From: Gnetum montanum
Taxonomy: Eukaryota; Streptophyta; Gnetopsida; Gnetales; Gnetaceae
Reading direction: 5' to 3'
Assembly (NCBI GenBank): GCA_015680685.1
Contig: MNCI01025178.1
Location: 65,073-129,072 of the forward strand
Length of the DNA: 64,000 bases
Part shown: piece by piece, positions 1 to 11,680 of the stretch
Position numbering within the stretch: position 1 is the stretch's first letter
How the letters are laid out: every line of letters begins with the position of its first letter
Program-made: the position numbers and the translations under genes
Notes under the pieces: model-generated
What the model saw: the letters and a program-made list of their open reading frames with translations, nothing else
The model's database searches: none
What the model was told of the DNA's origin: nothing

Positions 1-477
1 GTGCATGACTACCACTGGGATTACCAAGCGCATGGCCTAGGTACACTACTGGGTTACCAAGTAGTCACACTTAAATGCTCATGATTAAGTCGTACTCATT
101 TCGTGTTACTAGGAGATAAGGGTAGAGAGATATTAACTAAGAAATCAATAAATAACAATAAAAATTAAATGATTAAGCTAAGTGGATGCTGCAATGATGC
201 GGTAATCTCGATCTTTATTGCCAGTCATGTGCATGTCCAAATACATCACACTCGAATAAGGATGTCGTATGTGGGTATGCACTAGGAGAAAAGGGTTGAG
301 AGGAAAAAACTGACAAAAAGTCCCTACCTTAGTACTAAAAACTAAAACTACTCTTCCAAATCTCCCCACCTCTTATTTATAGATGAGGAGATAGGCTGCG
401 ATATCGTGTATGCGATATCGTGTTTAGGTTGTGATATTGTGTACGTGATATCATGGCCAACAATTCATGATTCATCA
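1..477 (-). mobile_element. 3' LTR of Athila-like element D (cut by window edge)
   Basis: On the minus strand this begins TGATGAATCATG at 477, the same start as the LTR of element C at 7747. It carries a TATA box (CTATAAATAAGA on the minus strand, 371-382). A conserved AATAAAGATC polyadenylation-type block (about 208-221) matches the one in C at 8061 and in H near 58312. The G-rich tract expected of a polypurine tract lies just outside the start (plus-strand CCCCCAC at 480-486). The U5 end is beyond the window. Short alternating GATATCGTGT motifs occur in U3 (about 398-455). The LTR assignment is firm because of the repeated family structure. Confidence 0.8.
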
Positions 478-639
478 TACCCCCACGACTGAATGAAAAC
501 TCGTCCTCGAGTTAAAGTGAGAACAAGCTCCATTGATTACATAGTGGATAGGTATGGGATTATTGACTGACTAAAATGGATTCATGCCGTAGTGTGGAAT
601 CAAAACAAAATTGAGACACAACACGAAGAACGCAAAAGA

Positions 640-1437
640 AAATCCTACAACTACAAGATTAGGTGGAACTCATGTAGTTCTTGGTGGTGGTGGCTCCTCC
701 ATGGGTGTCTTTCCCTTATCTTGCAGTCTAGGTCTTGGGATTTGATGGCATTGAAGTATGGCCTGGAGTTTCTCTTCTTGTAAGGCCTTGAGTGCCTTGG
801 CATGCATGTAAGTTTACACTTGTGCCATAGAGGCATCCTAGTCAGCCTTCTCTTTTTCATCCACCACCCTTTTATTTTCTGTCAATAGTTTAGTAAGTTG
901 CTCGATTCTGAAAGTGTCCAGCTGGTTCTGAGCAACCTTTGACCTTGTAATCAGAAGGTTTAATACTTTCAAAATGGCTTAAACAGAGAAATCAATAGTC
1001 ACATCACAAATGTTAACCGTGGTGCCTTCTTCTTTGTTGTGCCAAAATTGATATGTTTCCCCTAAGTACTAAGCACCGCTTTTAGAGAGGGTAGGCCACA
1101 ATGGGGATCCTTTTAGGTGATCTTGAATGGCCTTCGAAGCAAATTTTGTGAAAGGTCGAAAGTTTAATTCCATGATCACTACAGTAAATATGGACCTTTC
1201 ATGGATGGCCTGAACACAATCCTGGGGCAACGTGAGATGTTGTCCATGTTTAGACGCTGCAGCAACTCCTCCTTCTGCCTGCCTTGATTGTACAGTGGTA
1301 GGGTCTTCTTGGTGGATACTAAATGATTATTCCTCCTGCTCTGCATGTTGTTCAGCAGGAACGTGTCCTTCACCTCTCCTAGGTCGCATGGTCCCACCTT
1401 AAGCAGGACCTTCCTATTGTCCGCATTTCGGGGCCAT
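640..1437 (-). pseudogene. ORF2 remnant of element D (truncated)
   Basis: On the minus strand an ATG at 1437 follows a TTGCAG acceptor-like sequence. The start MAPK and the following blocks (Gly-Gln-His-Leu-Thr-Leu-Pro, then a 'pL.PTLS' stretch and 'FWHNKEEGTTVNI') align with ORF2 of C (from 4817) and G (from 46676). After about 200 codons the frame jumps to a lysine/glutamate-rich stretch, so the middle of the protein has been deleted compared with C. Several in-frame stops are present. It lies between the gag-side spacer and the 3' LTR, as ORF2 does in C. Family-level homology is visible directly. The function is unknown beyond the resemblance described for C. Confidence 0.7.
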
Positions 1438-3055
1438 CTGCAACCACATGGGGCTAATTGTTAGTAAGGTTGTTACCAAAGTTAGGTTATACCTTACTAC
1501 TTGCTTTCATGAATTTTCTTTATCTCCATGTGATGTTGATTAAAATGTCCTCGAAAGATTATAATATTGAATCCTCTTTGCTTAGGTGGTTTCCAAATCT
1601 AGTTTCCCGATATAACTAATGAGATGAAATTGTAATAAGGAAAAGATTAGATGAAATTATTAAGTGGTTCATAGGAATGTTTGAATCAGAGGGATAGTAA
1701 TAAGGGAAAGAATATCATTGACAATATGCTGAGGGCAATAGATGGTGTGCAGATGATGTGTCATGAGTGAAAATTATAAAAAATTACGTAAGTGGGTCCT
1801 CCCCAAAGCAGGTTCCAACCTCAAATGCCCTTGCATAAGCACACCTTAAAATGTCCATAGGCACTAGAAGGGTTAAATGTAATCTACATTGGTTCCACAA
1901 AACACACACATGTAAGTATCATTGGAATGAGGTAAGAATTCTACACTATACAAGACACGAGCTATAATTACATGAACAACGAGATGAGACAGACTATAGA
2001 AGGGATTGTAGAGATTGGGACACGAGGAAACTGACCCAAGGCACAATGAATCCTACATGTAAAGCATGATTAATGTGTCATTAACCCATTGTTCCAAGAT
2101 CAGGACCAAGTCCATTTCTCTGGTCAATGACACCGCATTGTTTCATCCCATGATGAGTGACTATGAGAGTACCATAACAACAAGGCATACTATCACTTGG
2201 CATTTTGTTCAAGGGAGGAGTTATTTTTTTTGCTTTGTGGTACTTTCTTCGTTTATTTTTTTATTGCTAAATCCAGAGAAGCCACCAACCTTCAGGCATG
2301 GGTGCATGTCTTTCCAGTGGGACCATTTAAAACATCATTAGATTTTTGACATTACTCTTACTCCCATTTTGTGTTAGATCTACAAGGATCTTAGTACAAC
2401 CATGTTGCGTGATAACTCTCACAGACGTCACCAAAGAGAATCTGGAAGTCCCCTTGATGTCACACCCTAATCATTCCCTCTTGGTCCATCCTTCTTCATT
2501 TTGGGTACAATGAACACAAAATTAATTTTAAGTTTTAAGAATGTTAAGAATATCACTGAATCCTCAAACAGAACCTCTTATTTGTAGAATGAATGAGTGG
2601 GTGTAATGGGCTCACTGTCGAAATAATTGATCACTTGAGACTCAATAACATAGAACACACCTCATCTAACGAGCCACATGAGTGTTTTATTCGTAGATGA
2701 GATTACTTATAAAAAGATAAAAAGAAAAAAAGATAAAACAAGAAATTAAAAAATGAAAAACTAGAAAATAAAAAATTGTAAAATTAAAGAAAATGAAAAA
2801 TATTTATTAATCCTACTTGTTATTAGAATGGGGGATATCCCCCATAACTAAACGGTTGAGCATGGTGAGGATTAATAAATGAAAGATGAGGATCCTTTCA
2901 TGTTGGGAATATCAAAATTTGGTCATACTTACCCCATTGGGGTTCACACACTTGATTATAGTAAGCATAGTGGGGCAATTTATAAGATGTGGTTCCTAGG
3001 TAAAGAGTTGACCCACTATGATACTTGAGACTATAAGATGGTATGCAAGGATCGG
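1438..3055 (-). other. Non-coding spacer of element D (pol position)
   Basis: This is about 1.6 kb between gag and ORF2 where RT/RNase H/INT would be expected. No frame longer than about 90 codons looks protein-like. It is alignable by eye with the spacer of G (46677-49290). Shared blocks include the segment near 2100-2150 (GACACCGCATTGTTTCATC versus GACATCGCATTGTCTCATC at 47930-47960), the 'TTCAGGCATGGGTGCATGTCTTTCCA' type block near 2290, and an A/G-rich stretch at 2700-2800. Just before ORF2 the minus strand has a GTAAGGTATA donor-like site and a TTGCAG acceptor. The same arrangement is seen upstream of ORF2 in C. Confidence 0.55.
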
Positions 3056-3059
3056 GATG

Positions 3060-4545
3060 TCACTCTTCATGGCTATATTCATTGGGTCGTATGGTTATTG
3101 GAGTGTTAATTGGTGGCCTTGATGAAGTGACACGAGGCGTTGGGTTCGAAGAGAAGGATGCACCACTGTCTTGGACTTGTGCTAAGTTAGAGAATGCAGT
3201 GGCCTTGGAATTGTGTTTTCCCTTCTTACGGTCGTGTCTAAAGAAGGGGCACCTTTGATACTGAGGAGGTCTCTCATTGATGTTGGCAATAGTAGCATAA
3301 GTAACATTCATGGGTTGTTGTTGTGGTGTAGACACTTCAGGAATAGTTGGTGGCAATGTAGAAGGAGGGAAAGGATGAGAATGTTGAAATTTAGGAGAAG
3401 TGTAAGGTACACAAGGCAGTGGTTGTGTTGAGGACATGGATTGATAGTACTGAGGGGAATAATAATGCGGCAAGATAGAGTATGTTGACCCAATCGAGGA
3501 AATAGGATGTTGAACTAGATAAGCATTTGGATTCAAATGATATAAAGGGTGTCCCTAGTTTAGGGATGGCTTCCCCCATGACTAGGATTGTTGCCACTGT
3601 GATCGAACACAGTATCTCTGTACGAACTCTGGGTGTAACGTGCTTCCCCAATGCTCATATAAATGTACCAAGATTGGGCATTGGCCCTTGGGGTGATCAT
3701 ACAAGCAAATGTTGCATTCATACGTGTGATTGATAGTTGAGCTCTTATTTTCTTCATCCCTTCTTTTTGATTGTCTAATGATATTTTTTCCTGCTTCTCG
3801 GGTTGTTGAAACCCAATCTTCAATGATGTTGATATATTCCCCACGATTTTTATGCATCCATTCTAGCATCTTATTGGTCTTTGCCTCAATTTCTTCTAAT
3901 GATTGTTGTACTAGCAAAGATGGTTCTTTCTCCTTGAGATCGGTTGATTTCTCCTTTTTATGATTATGGACCTTTATTATGTTGATATTGTGGTCCCGTT
4001 GATGGTTTTCAACACTCTTCCATCTAGCTATTTCTCCTTCTTCTTTTGCTACTTGCTTAATAAGCTCTTGGAATTGATGGGTTTGTAGTTCATATAGTTG
4101 ATCTTGGGCATACACCCCTACGGTCTCTCTTGTTTCATCATGAAGCCCATTAATGATATGGTACATTAGCCTTTCCTTGGAGAACTCATGGCCTAGAAAG
4201 TTGGTTAACAGTGCATAATATCTTTCTAAGGCCATGTCCAAGGGTTCATGTTGTGCTTGTTTCCACTCTTGGATTTGTTTCCTCAAGGCCGATGCTTTTG
4301 CATAGGTTTGATATCTTTCGTTAAAGAGTTCTACCATTGTTCGCCAACGTCATATTGAATTTGGTTTTAATGATCTATACCATACTTTTGCTTGACCAAC
4401 GAGTGTGATAGGAAAGAGCTTGAGTTTTTGCCAACCGTTATCAATGTTATTCCTTGTGTGGGAAACTTGTTTCAATTGATGATAATTTTCTATTGCCTAG
4501 AGGGTATTATAAGGGTAAGAATGTTAAAAATTTTAGGTGTTATCA
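3060..4545 (-). pseudogene. gag of Athila-like element D
   Basis: This minus-strand gag is the best preserved in the window: a 251-codon open stretch spans 4337-3582. The core matches the retrotransposon gag capsid pattern, with 'WQKLKLFP', then 'VWYRSL', a Leu-Arg-Lys-Gln-Ile-x-x-Trp-Lys-Gln block, then 'RYYALL' and 'HIINGLHDETRE'. A zinc knuckle of the form CX2CX3HX4C lies near 3690 (CNICLYDHPKGQC). A proline/tyrosine/serine-rich tail runs from 3536 to 3060. Homologous gags occur in F, G, H and I. The N-terminal part and 5' LTR are missing, because sequence belonging to C on the opposite strand begins at about 4546. Confidence 0.85.
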
Positions 4546-4816
4546 TGAATAATCAATCATATTAATGCCAGGAACCTTAAATTTTCCATCCAAGGAACCA
4601 TAACCATCATAATAAGCCACACATAAGGAAAAAGAAATCAAATGTGTAAGGTCATACAAGAAGATAGACACTTTTTGGACATTTTTATTGAAAATTTTTC
4701 TAACCCTACAATCATATGAATTGACAACTTAATGAATTAAGGTAATGAGTAAGGTATAAACTAATTAATGATAAAGAATACAACCTTAGTAACACTTGAT
4801 CTTTGCTTAATTGCAG
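4546..4816 (+). other. Leader of ORF2 in element C with splice-acceptor-like end
   Basis: This sequence resembles the segment just upstream of ORF2 in D. It contains GTAAGGTATAAA (about 4750) and ends TTAATTGCAG at 4816, immediately before the ORF2 ATG. The approximate left boundary is where homology to the minus-strand gag of D stops. This is therefore the rearrangement junction between D and C. Confidence 0.4.
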
Positions 4817-7556
4817 ATGGCCCCAAAAAGAGGAGCATAGGGAGGACCTTCACAGAGGACACCCAAATGCCCATGAGGTGGTAGGGGATAGTATGGTGAG
4901 CTAGCAGAACATGAAGAGTAGGAAGCCCAATCTTTGAGCATCCATCAAGAGGGTCCTGTTACTAGATAGTTTGTCCAAAAAGAGGCTATAGAACCACTAG
5001 CTTTCGTGCAAGGACAACGTCTCACGTTGCCCCCTAATTTCGTCGTGGCCATTCAAGAAAAGTCCATGTTGACCACGGTCATCGTGGAAATGAATTTTGG
5101 CCCATTTATGGAGTTTACTTTAGAAGTGGTTTAGACACAACTTTAGGGGTCACCCTTGTGGCCCATTCTTTCACCCAATGGTGAGTGGCACCTTGGCAAG
5201 ACTCATTAATTCTGGCACAACATAGATGAGTGCACCACTGTCAACACTTATGGAGTCAATGTATCATTCTCAGTTAAGGCAATTATAGTAGCCCTTAATT
5301 TGCCAAATGAGGGGGCTAAAGAAGCCCATTTGTCCACCAGATTTGACCCCAACCCTAGAAAACTATGGTTGAAATGAGCATATGGCAAGGAAGATAAAAC
5401 ATATAATGAACTACCTCTAGAGGAGAGGACATACTTCAAGATCAATACGTACCATCTCTTTCCAACCAAGGGGCTTAATAGTATTTCAACATATGCAACT
5501 AGGGGAAGTACTATCTTAATGGGCAAATACATGGCCAACCTTCCCCAATTTTACTTCACCGAAATTCAAAGGTGGTTTGAGGAGAAAAAGATGGGGAAGC
5601 TAACACTCCCATTTCCTTGCCTAATTAGGAGGTTATGCAAGCATGATGGAATCATAGGTTACACAAATGATGTCCTCAGAAAGGCTTAAAATGCTTCTTT
5701 TATAGAGTTGCTCAAACTTGCTGTACTAAGGAAAGATCTTGGTGAAGAAAAAAAGTTGGAAAAGGAAGCAGAGCCTGAAGCAGAAGTAAAATGTGAGCCT
5801 AAATAGCACCTAGAAACACAAGCTCTGCCATTGTTGCCACCAGAAGATTACAGATCCTCAATGATCCATCTATAGAAAATTACTGAAGTTGTCAATTGGG
5901 AAAGCAGAGATGAGTTCAATCTCTTTAGAGTAATTAATGATGATGTATAACCCATCATTTCAATTGATCCAACAAGGGGAGAGATCTCATTACAATTAGG
6001 AGGAGGATCCCAGTGGTCCAAGAAAATCTCTATAAATGTTGTATCCTTCCAAGTGATGCTTGAAATTGGAGAAGGTGCCATAGTTGTGGTAATGTAGCGT
6101 CAAGATGCGATAGGTATAGGAATAGTGATTATGGATCATATTAAAGAATCATTCAATGTGCTTATTGTGCCCCCAATAAATTTGACTAGGATAAGAGATG
6201 CACAATTGTTGGCTAGGACCTCAATAACTCTTACAGTGCATGAGGATGTATTGGATTGACTACTACGGATAGGGCAAGTGATGACTACTTTATTCGACAT
6301 CCCCAATTTTGCCACTATAGCACAGTCAAACCTCATCACCACTAAAGAAAAGTTAGTCATGGATAAACTTAGGGAAAAACATGTAGAAGCAAGAGTGCAA
6401 ATATTACAACAATAACTGGCCACCCTGAGAGCCAAATGATGGGATCCTACCTATTTTGTTGCGCATAACCACCTAGAAAAATTTAGGATAGAAAAATTGG
6501 CCAAGCTAAATAAAGAAAATAAAGTTGTCAAGCAAGAAAAAGAGAAAGAAATCTGGAATGCCTCTGTTGCTGATGCAAAGTTCCATGCTTATAAAAAGGC
6601 GCTGATTACCACTCAAGAAGAAAATAAGTAGCTTGCCACTGAAAATTCAAGGTTGACTATAGTTGAAAAGTAAAAGAATATTCTTGAGAAAAGTTTCCAC
6701 CAATTGAGAGAAAAATTAGTGAGGGTCAACTAGGACATTAATAAATTAGCTAGAGAAAATAGAACCCTCTTAATGTAGGAGGTCTACACTATTTAACAAA
6801 AATCAGAAATAGAAATTAGCGCATGGAAGAATAAGGCCAAGAAGCACAAAAAATTTGAAGGAACACTTCTGTGACTTGGTAGGCATGTATAAGCAAATAA
6901 ATGAGAAGGAAATCTAGATGGCTAAAGCTCGCATTAGATCCCTATTAGCACAAAATCCTAAGTGGCAGCCTATTCTAGAGAGTTATGCCTTGGTCAACCA
7001 GGCGGAGGTAAAGAATAAAGACTTGTAGGTCGAAGATTTGAAGGAATACATGGCATTGGCTAACCTCATATATGCCAACCTCACCATGTTAGTAGCAAGC
7101 AAGCCTTGTAGCGAGCTAGAGAAGTAGGTAGCAGCTACTTATGCACTATATGAGAAAGAGTTTGCTGATAGAAAAGATGCTTTGCAAAATCTCTGTATAG
7201 AAAACTCAAAATTGGAGGTGGTTAAAGCTAGTTACCATGGATAGAAGGATGTTGCCTTAGACCTAGCTAGGAGATTAATAGATTATCAAGAATTAGGAAA
7301 GAAAGCTAGGGCCTTTGAGGAAGAATGATGATAGTTTATGGCTTGGTATGCAAAGGTTAACAAGATGTTCCAATAACTACCATGCCCTTAAGACGTACTA
7401 GTGCTAGCACACATTGGTTCAATAGCCTAGATGGTACACGACCCAAGGATGAAGGAGAAAATGTTCCAAGCATTACTTGATCACTACAAATTTCATAAGC
7501 CTAGTGACAAAGGGAAGCAACCAATGGAGGAGCCATCGCCTCTAAGCACTACATGA
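4817..7556 (+). pseudogene. ORF2 of element C: plant transposon-type domain plus coiled coil
   Basis: About 900 codons on the plus strand, with many stops and several frameshifts. Residues of about 110-270 read like the plant 'putative transposon protein' (Transposase_32-type) domain. A 'NTYGVNVSFS' block is followed by 'IIVALNLPNE', then 'FKINTYHLFPTKGLNS', then 'TRGSTILMGKYM' and 'LPFPCLIRRLCKHDGI'. From about 6350 to 7350 the translation is rich in Lys/Glu/Leu with heptad character, consistent with a long coiled coil. Related copies lie in D and G. In Athila elements extra ORFs occur between INT and the 3' LTR, which fits this position. The domain call is by eye and moderate; no enzymatic role is proposed. 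Confidence 0.6.
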
Positions 7557-7746
7557 GTTTCCCAGTTTTGCATCTTGTAATATTGTGTCCCAATTTTTGT
7601 GAATCAGCACTGCAGCATGCAAGAGTTAATTATTTTGTTTAGTGTTTAAGTCAATGAATAATCCTATACCTTTCCAATACTTTGTAAAGAACTTGTTCCT
7701 CATTTTGTTTAACTTGAGGATAAGTTTTCATTTAGTCATGGGGGTA
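7557..7746 (+). other. 3' untranslated region and polypurine tract of element C
   Basis: Short non-coding stretch after ORF2 ending AGTCATGGGGGTA immediately before the LTR start TGATGAGTCATG. A matching G-run, seen as CCCCC on the plus strand at 480-486, precedes the LTR of D. That is the expected place for the plus-strand primer. Confidence 0.55.
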
Positions 7747-8619
7747 TGATGAGTCATGAATCTGTTAGCCCCAATATCAAATACCTAATATTAGAGCCCT
7801 AATATAGGATACCCGATATCAAAGCCAGGAAGAGATGTTAGATATCTAATATCATCTCCTTCGTGCTAGCCTATAAATACAACACTTGGATGCATGGTTG
7901 AGAGATGGAGGAAATAGTTTTAGTTTCAATTTCTAGTTAGCTTTTTTGTAGATTGTTTTTGAGTTTTATCATTTCCAGTGCATGCCCACAGTATGATGTT
8001 TGTAATTGTATGATACCTTTATTTGAGTGTGACATACTTAGACATGTTACATGATTAGAAAATAAAGATCAAGATTACTTCCATCATTGCAACACCCACT
8101 TAGATTATTATTACTTTTAATTGTTAATTATTTACTATTTTCTTTAGTTAAATATTTTTATTTATTGCTATTTACTATTCTTGTTATTAAGCGGAATTAG
8201 TATGCCTTAGTCCCGAGCACTTAAGTGCAAGTACTTGGTAATCTAGTAGTGTATTGTTTAGCACACCCAATGACATACACTTGGAAATCCCAAAAGTACT
8301 CTCACAAAGTCCAAGGCATGTACAGATGACTAGGGAAGGATACTCATTGCATCTAGGCTAGTTTAGATTTTGCTCTCAGTTGTTCATCTATTTGTCATCA
8401 TTAGGAGTAGCATAGGATTAGACAACATCATATGCCTCACTTTGGACTAAACCATATGTGACAAAGCTACCACTAGTCAATGTGGGAAGACAATGAACTA
8501 CGATCAAGGCATAATGATCTAGATACCACAACTAGTCCCATCCATAGAATTTGACTAGATTGTGCATGAACACTTGTGATTCATATGGTTGGGAGTAGGG
8601 GGTATCTTGCTTCTCATCA
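7747..8619 (+). mobile_element. 3' LTR of element C (complete)
   Basis: This 873 bp LTR starts TGATGAGTCATG and ends TTCTCATCA. The TATA box CTATAAATAC is at 7871-7880, and AATAAAGATC at 8061-8070 is probably the poly(A) signal at the end of R. U3 contains GATATCAAA/TAATATC-type short repeats also seen in D, F and G. U5 carries a long conserved block (about 8480-8600) that is also found in H and I. No tRNA-Asp primer site follows (the next bases are CTTATG), so this is a 3' LTR ending at an insertion or rearrangement border with J. Confidence 0.85.
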
Positions 8620-9215
8620 CTTATGAAACTTGTTAGATGATAAGGCTACTAATCAGTTTTTGTCTAGTAAGTTGAGAGTCATTAGTTTTTCATTTTGTGC
8701 TAAACTCAAGTCAAGGTTGAGGTCATAGGCTGTTGAAAGTGCATGGAGCTCAAATTGAGTGGGAAGTGTTGGTATTTTTCCATACACAAGCTCATAGGAA
8801 GAGTATCCTATAGGAAGTTTCCATGTTGAGCAGTAGGCCCAAAGGGCATCATTAAGTTTCATGCTCTAGTCTTTCCTATATTTGTTGACAATTCTTATTA
8901 GGATCTGTGTAATTTCCCTATTGGTAACCTTAGCTTGACCATTGGCTTGGGTGTGGTAGGGTGTTGTGAGTTTAAGTTTAACCCCCAAGAATTGTATAAA
9001 CTTTCGAAAAAAAGTACCTATAAAGTGAGTTCCATTATCAGAAATTAATGCATGTGGGACACCAAACCTATTTACAAAATTTTGTTGTACAAACTGAGTA
9101 GCAGTAGAAGATCTATAGTTAGTGACGGTTGCTTCTTCTACCCATTTCATATATAGTAAGCACAATTATTTACTGTATCCATCCATACTATTATTGATAT
9201 AGTATGGACATTTCA
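8620..9215 (-). pseudogene. Integrase fragment of Athila-type element J
   Basis: The minus-strand frame shows the integrase catalytic core: 'KWVEEAT', 'FGVPHALISDNGTHF' (second Asp), then 'TPYHTQANGQAKVTNREI' with Ala in the place where the catalytic Glu is usual. Next come 'LNDALWAY', 'KLPIGYSSYELVYGK' and 'LPTQFELHA', which match the Athila-type integrase C-terminal region. The zinc-binding N-terminus and the first catalytic Asp region are missing: only a short linker separates this from RNase H at about 9216. The reading runs into the LTR border of C at 8619. Confidence 0.85.
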
Positions 9216-10230
9216 TGTCATCCATCTACGTAAGCATAGCTTCCAAGGCATAATTTGATGCATCCATCATGACATGAAATGGTTTGGACCAGTCAGGTGC
9301 TTGTAAGATTGGAGTTTCTACAAGTTTCTCTTTCAATTGTTGGAATGCTTTTTCACATTCTGTGGTCCAGATAAATGGAGCAGCTTTCTTTGTTAGCTTC
9401 ATCAACAACTTTGTGATCTTAGAGAAATTCTCTATGAATCATTGGTAGTAGTCAGTATGTCCAAGGAATGATTGAATATCTTTGACAGTTTGTGGTTGGT
9501 GAGTTATTCCTTGGATGGCCCTTATTTTCCTAGGGTCTACCTCAATTCTTATTTATAATATCCTATGCCCTAATATAATGCCTTCCTGGACCATTAGATG
9601 ACTCTTTTGCTAGTTGAGCTTGAGGTTTGTCTCAACACATCATTTTTGTACTTGCTTAAGGTGATCTAAGGCTTGCTCAAATGTAGCTCCATAGGTGGAG
9701 AAGTCATCCATGAAGATTTCTACACCACTATTGATTTTCTATTGAAAAAATGCTTAAAACCATGCATTGGAATGTAGCAGGGGCATTGCATAGACCAAAT
9801 GACATCTTGCAATATGTAAAAGTCCCCTAGGGACTTGTGAATGTTGTTTTGGCCTGGTCCTCTAGTGTAAATTGAATTTGGTTATAGTCACTATAAAAAT
9901 CTAGAAAACTATAGTAGTAATGCCAAAATATTGTGTCTAACACTTAATCAACAAATGGCAATGGAAAATGGTCCTTGAATGTTGCCATATTCAACAACCA
10001 AAAATCAATGCAGACCCACCACTTACCTCCTTTCTTTAGCACAATCACAAGTGGACTAACCTACTAACTATTTGCAATGAACCCTATGTTGAAGAGTTGT
10101 TCAATTTCCTCTTTGCCAATCTACTTTAGTTTGGGGTTCAGTTGCCTCTATGGCTGCCTCTTTGGCTTCATGGTCTGATAAGTGTAGATGTGATGCTAGC
10201 ATATCCTAGGATCAATCCTTGTGAGTTTAG
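9216..10230 (-). pseudogene. Reverse transcriptase and start of RNase H of element J
   Basis: On the minus strand the RT core reads 'KKGGKWWVCIDF', 'NMATFKDHFPLPF', 'FLDFYSDYNQI', 'MSFGLCNAPATFQ' and the catalytic box Phe-Met-Asp-Asp (9703-9714). The N-terminus of RNase H follows, with 'FIWTTECEKAFQQLKEKL' and 'FHVMMDASNYALEAML' (9408-9226). The rest of RNase H is gone. Stops are frequent but the order is standard Ty3/gypsy. The similarity to Athila-type pol agrees with the integrase and protease of the same fragment. Confidence 0.85.
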
Positions 10231-10712
10231 GATATGACTAGGCAAAAGCTGCTGATCATTTTTCAACTAAATTTAACATATTTTTGTTCTAGAGTAATAT
10301 TTGCATTGATTATGACCAACTTTTCATTTTTTAAGAACACATATTCTATGATGGTCAATAGAATTTTTAGTTCAAGGGGCTCTTGCTTGAAAGTTTCAAG
10401 AATTTTGAATTCTTCCTAATATGTATCATCATTTGCATCATTAGAGAGTTGGTGATGAACTTGCTATAGTTCATTCATGCCTACGACATATGCACATGTC
10501 AGGCTCTTAGTTGGTTCGATGCAAAGTGTGCTGCTCTTGGTATTAGTAGTCAACCATTGGATGCCCTCATATTTTGTGGTTGTTGCATACAGGTAGCTTT
10601 GAATTTTTACTTGTAGTGCACACTGCTTGTATGCAGAGATGGATGCTTGTTTCACTACCTAGAATTTTTTCATAGAATTGCATCCTATATCACTATATAT
10701 GATGCATGGAAC
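10231..10712 (-). pseudogene. PR-RT linker of element J
   Basis: Minus-strand pol sequence between protease and RT, with a short open stretch of 63 codons (10655-10464) and stops on either side. No specific domain is recognisable. Its position between protease and the first RT motif is the basis for the call. Confidence 0.45.
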
Positions 10713-11260
10713 TCACTTCTTCTCGATCTTCCTGAATGCATTTTCTTTAAATATTTTGAAGGAAAGATCTTTGATGTACATCCTTGCATCAATAATGCTT
10801 AGCCATGCCCTTCCCGTGATGATTGTAAAGTCCCCTGTGCAATTCACCACCTTGATCACCAAGAAATCAACAGGATAAGACCACCCACAAATAGTGGTCA
10901 CAATGTCTTCTACTAGTTCCAATGGAATAGTGATGGACTAATATTTCTCTTCTTGAGAGGAGGTAGGTTCCATGCAATATACATTTCATGAGAAATTAGA
11001 TTAACACCAAGAACTGAGTCTAGAAGAGCTTTGCATGGTTCATTCCCATCAATTTTCAAATAAATGAGAGGACTTCCAAGATTGGCTAATTTTCTAAGAA
11101 GGTTTCCAACACGGATCCAATTAGATATAGCATGAGTAAGCATCACAATACGGATCATCGATAGTATTTGGTTTGAAAAGGACTCAAAGGAATTTGATAC
11201 AAAGGAAGAGAGAGGAGTAGGGTTGTCAACTATAGGTGTATTTGAGGGCTTAGGCAAGTT
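10713..11260 (-). pseudogene. Aspartic protease of element J
   Basis: The minus-strand frame reads 'GNEPCKALLDSVLGVNLI' (11257-10913), where a retropepsin normally has Asp-Ser/Thr-Gly; the glycine position is Val here. The downstream segment 'YPVDFLVIKV' and 'FTIITGRAWLSIIDARMYI' (10922-10713) corresponds to the C-terminal retropepsin region. A short homologous block occurs in G near 49450. The aspartate is present but the altered glycine makes an active enzyme unlikely. Confidence 0.7.
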
Positions 11261-11680
11261 GTAAGGTCAGAAGAAAGGTCTTTTCTTTCATCAAGTATCT
11301 AAACCACTTGGTTGATGAACCAGTTATAGGTTAATGATCCTAGTAGCATTACATTGTTGTGGTTGAGCTAGTAGTTCACCTTGCATAGGTGGAGGAGGTC
11401 ATAGTTATGCAAAGGGAGGAGAAAGATGTGTAAGGATAAGAGGAGGATAAGGGTAAGAGGTGGTAGCCCTTCTTACATGTGGAGAATGAGTTCAATAATA
11501 ATAAGAAGGGTGGTAGTGAGATTGGAAAGTAGAAACGTGACTTGAAGAGTCATGTGGAAACAAGGGTTGCTAAATGTAATACTCGTGTAGATTAGGTTGT
11601 TTATAAGGGTATTACTTGTTTGGTGGCATCAACATCAATGACTATGGTTACTGCCACTGTTGATATTGCTCATAAGGTTC
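11261..11680 (-). pseudogene. gag C-terminal tail of element J
   Basis: Minus-strand sequence rich in Tyr, Pro, Gln and His, with stops, upstream of the protease, as expected for a gag tail. It stops where the truncated 3' LTR of element A begins at about 11680. No zinc knuckle can be read. The rest of J, including its 5' LTR, is absent on this side. Confidence 0.45.

Noticed and set aside
592-860. Two overlapping short frames on both strands
   Set aside because: They fall in the decayed 3' part of ORF2 D and its UTR. The compositions (Trp runs, Arg-rich) are not protein-like.
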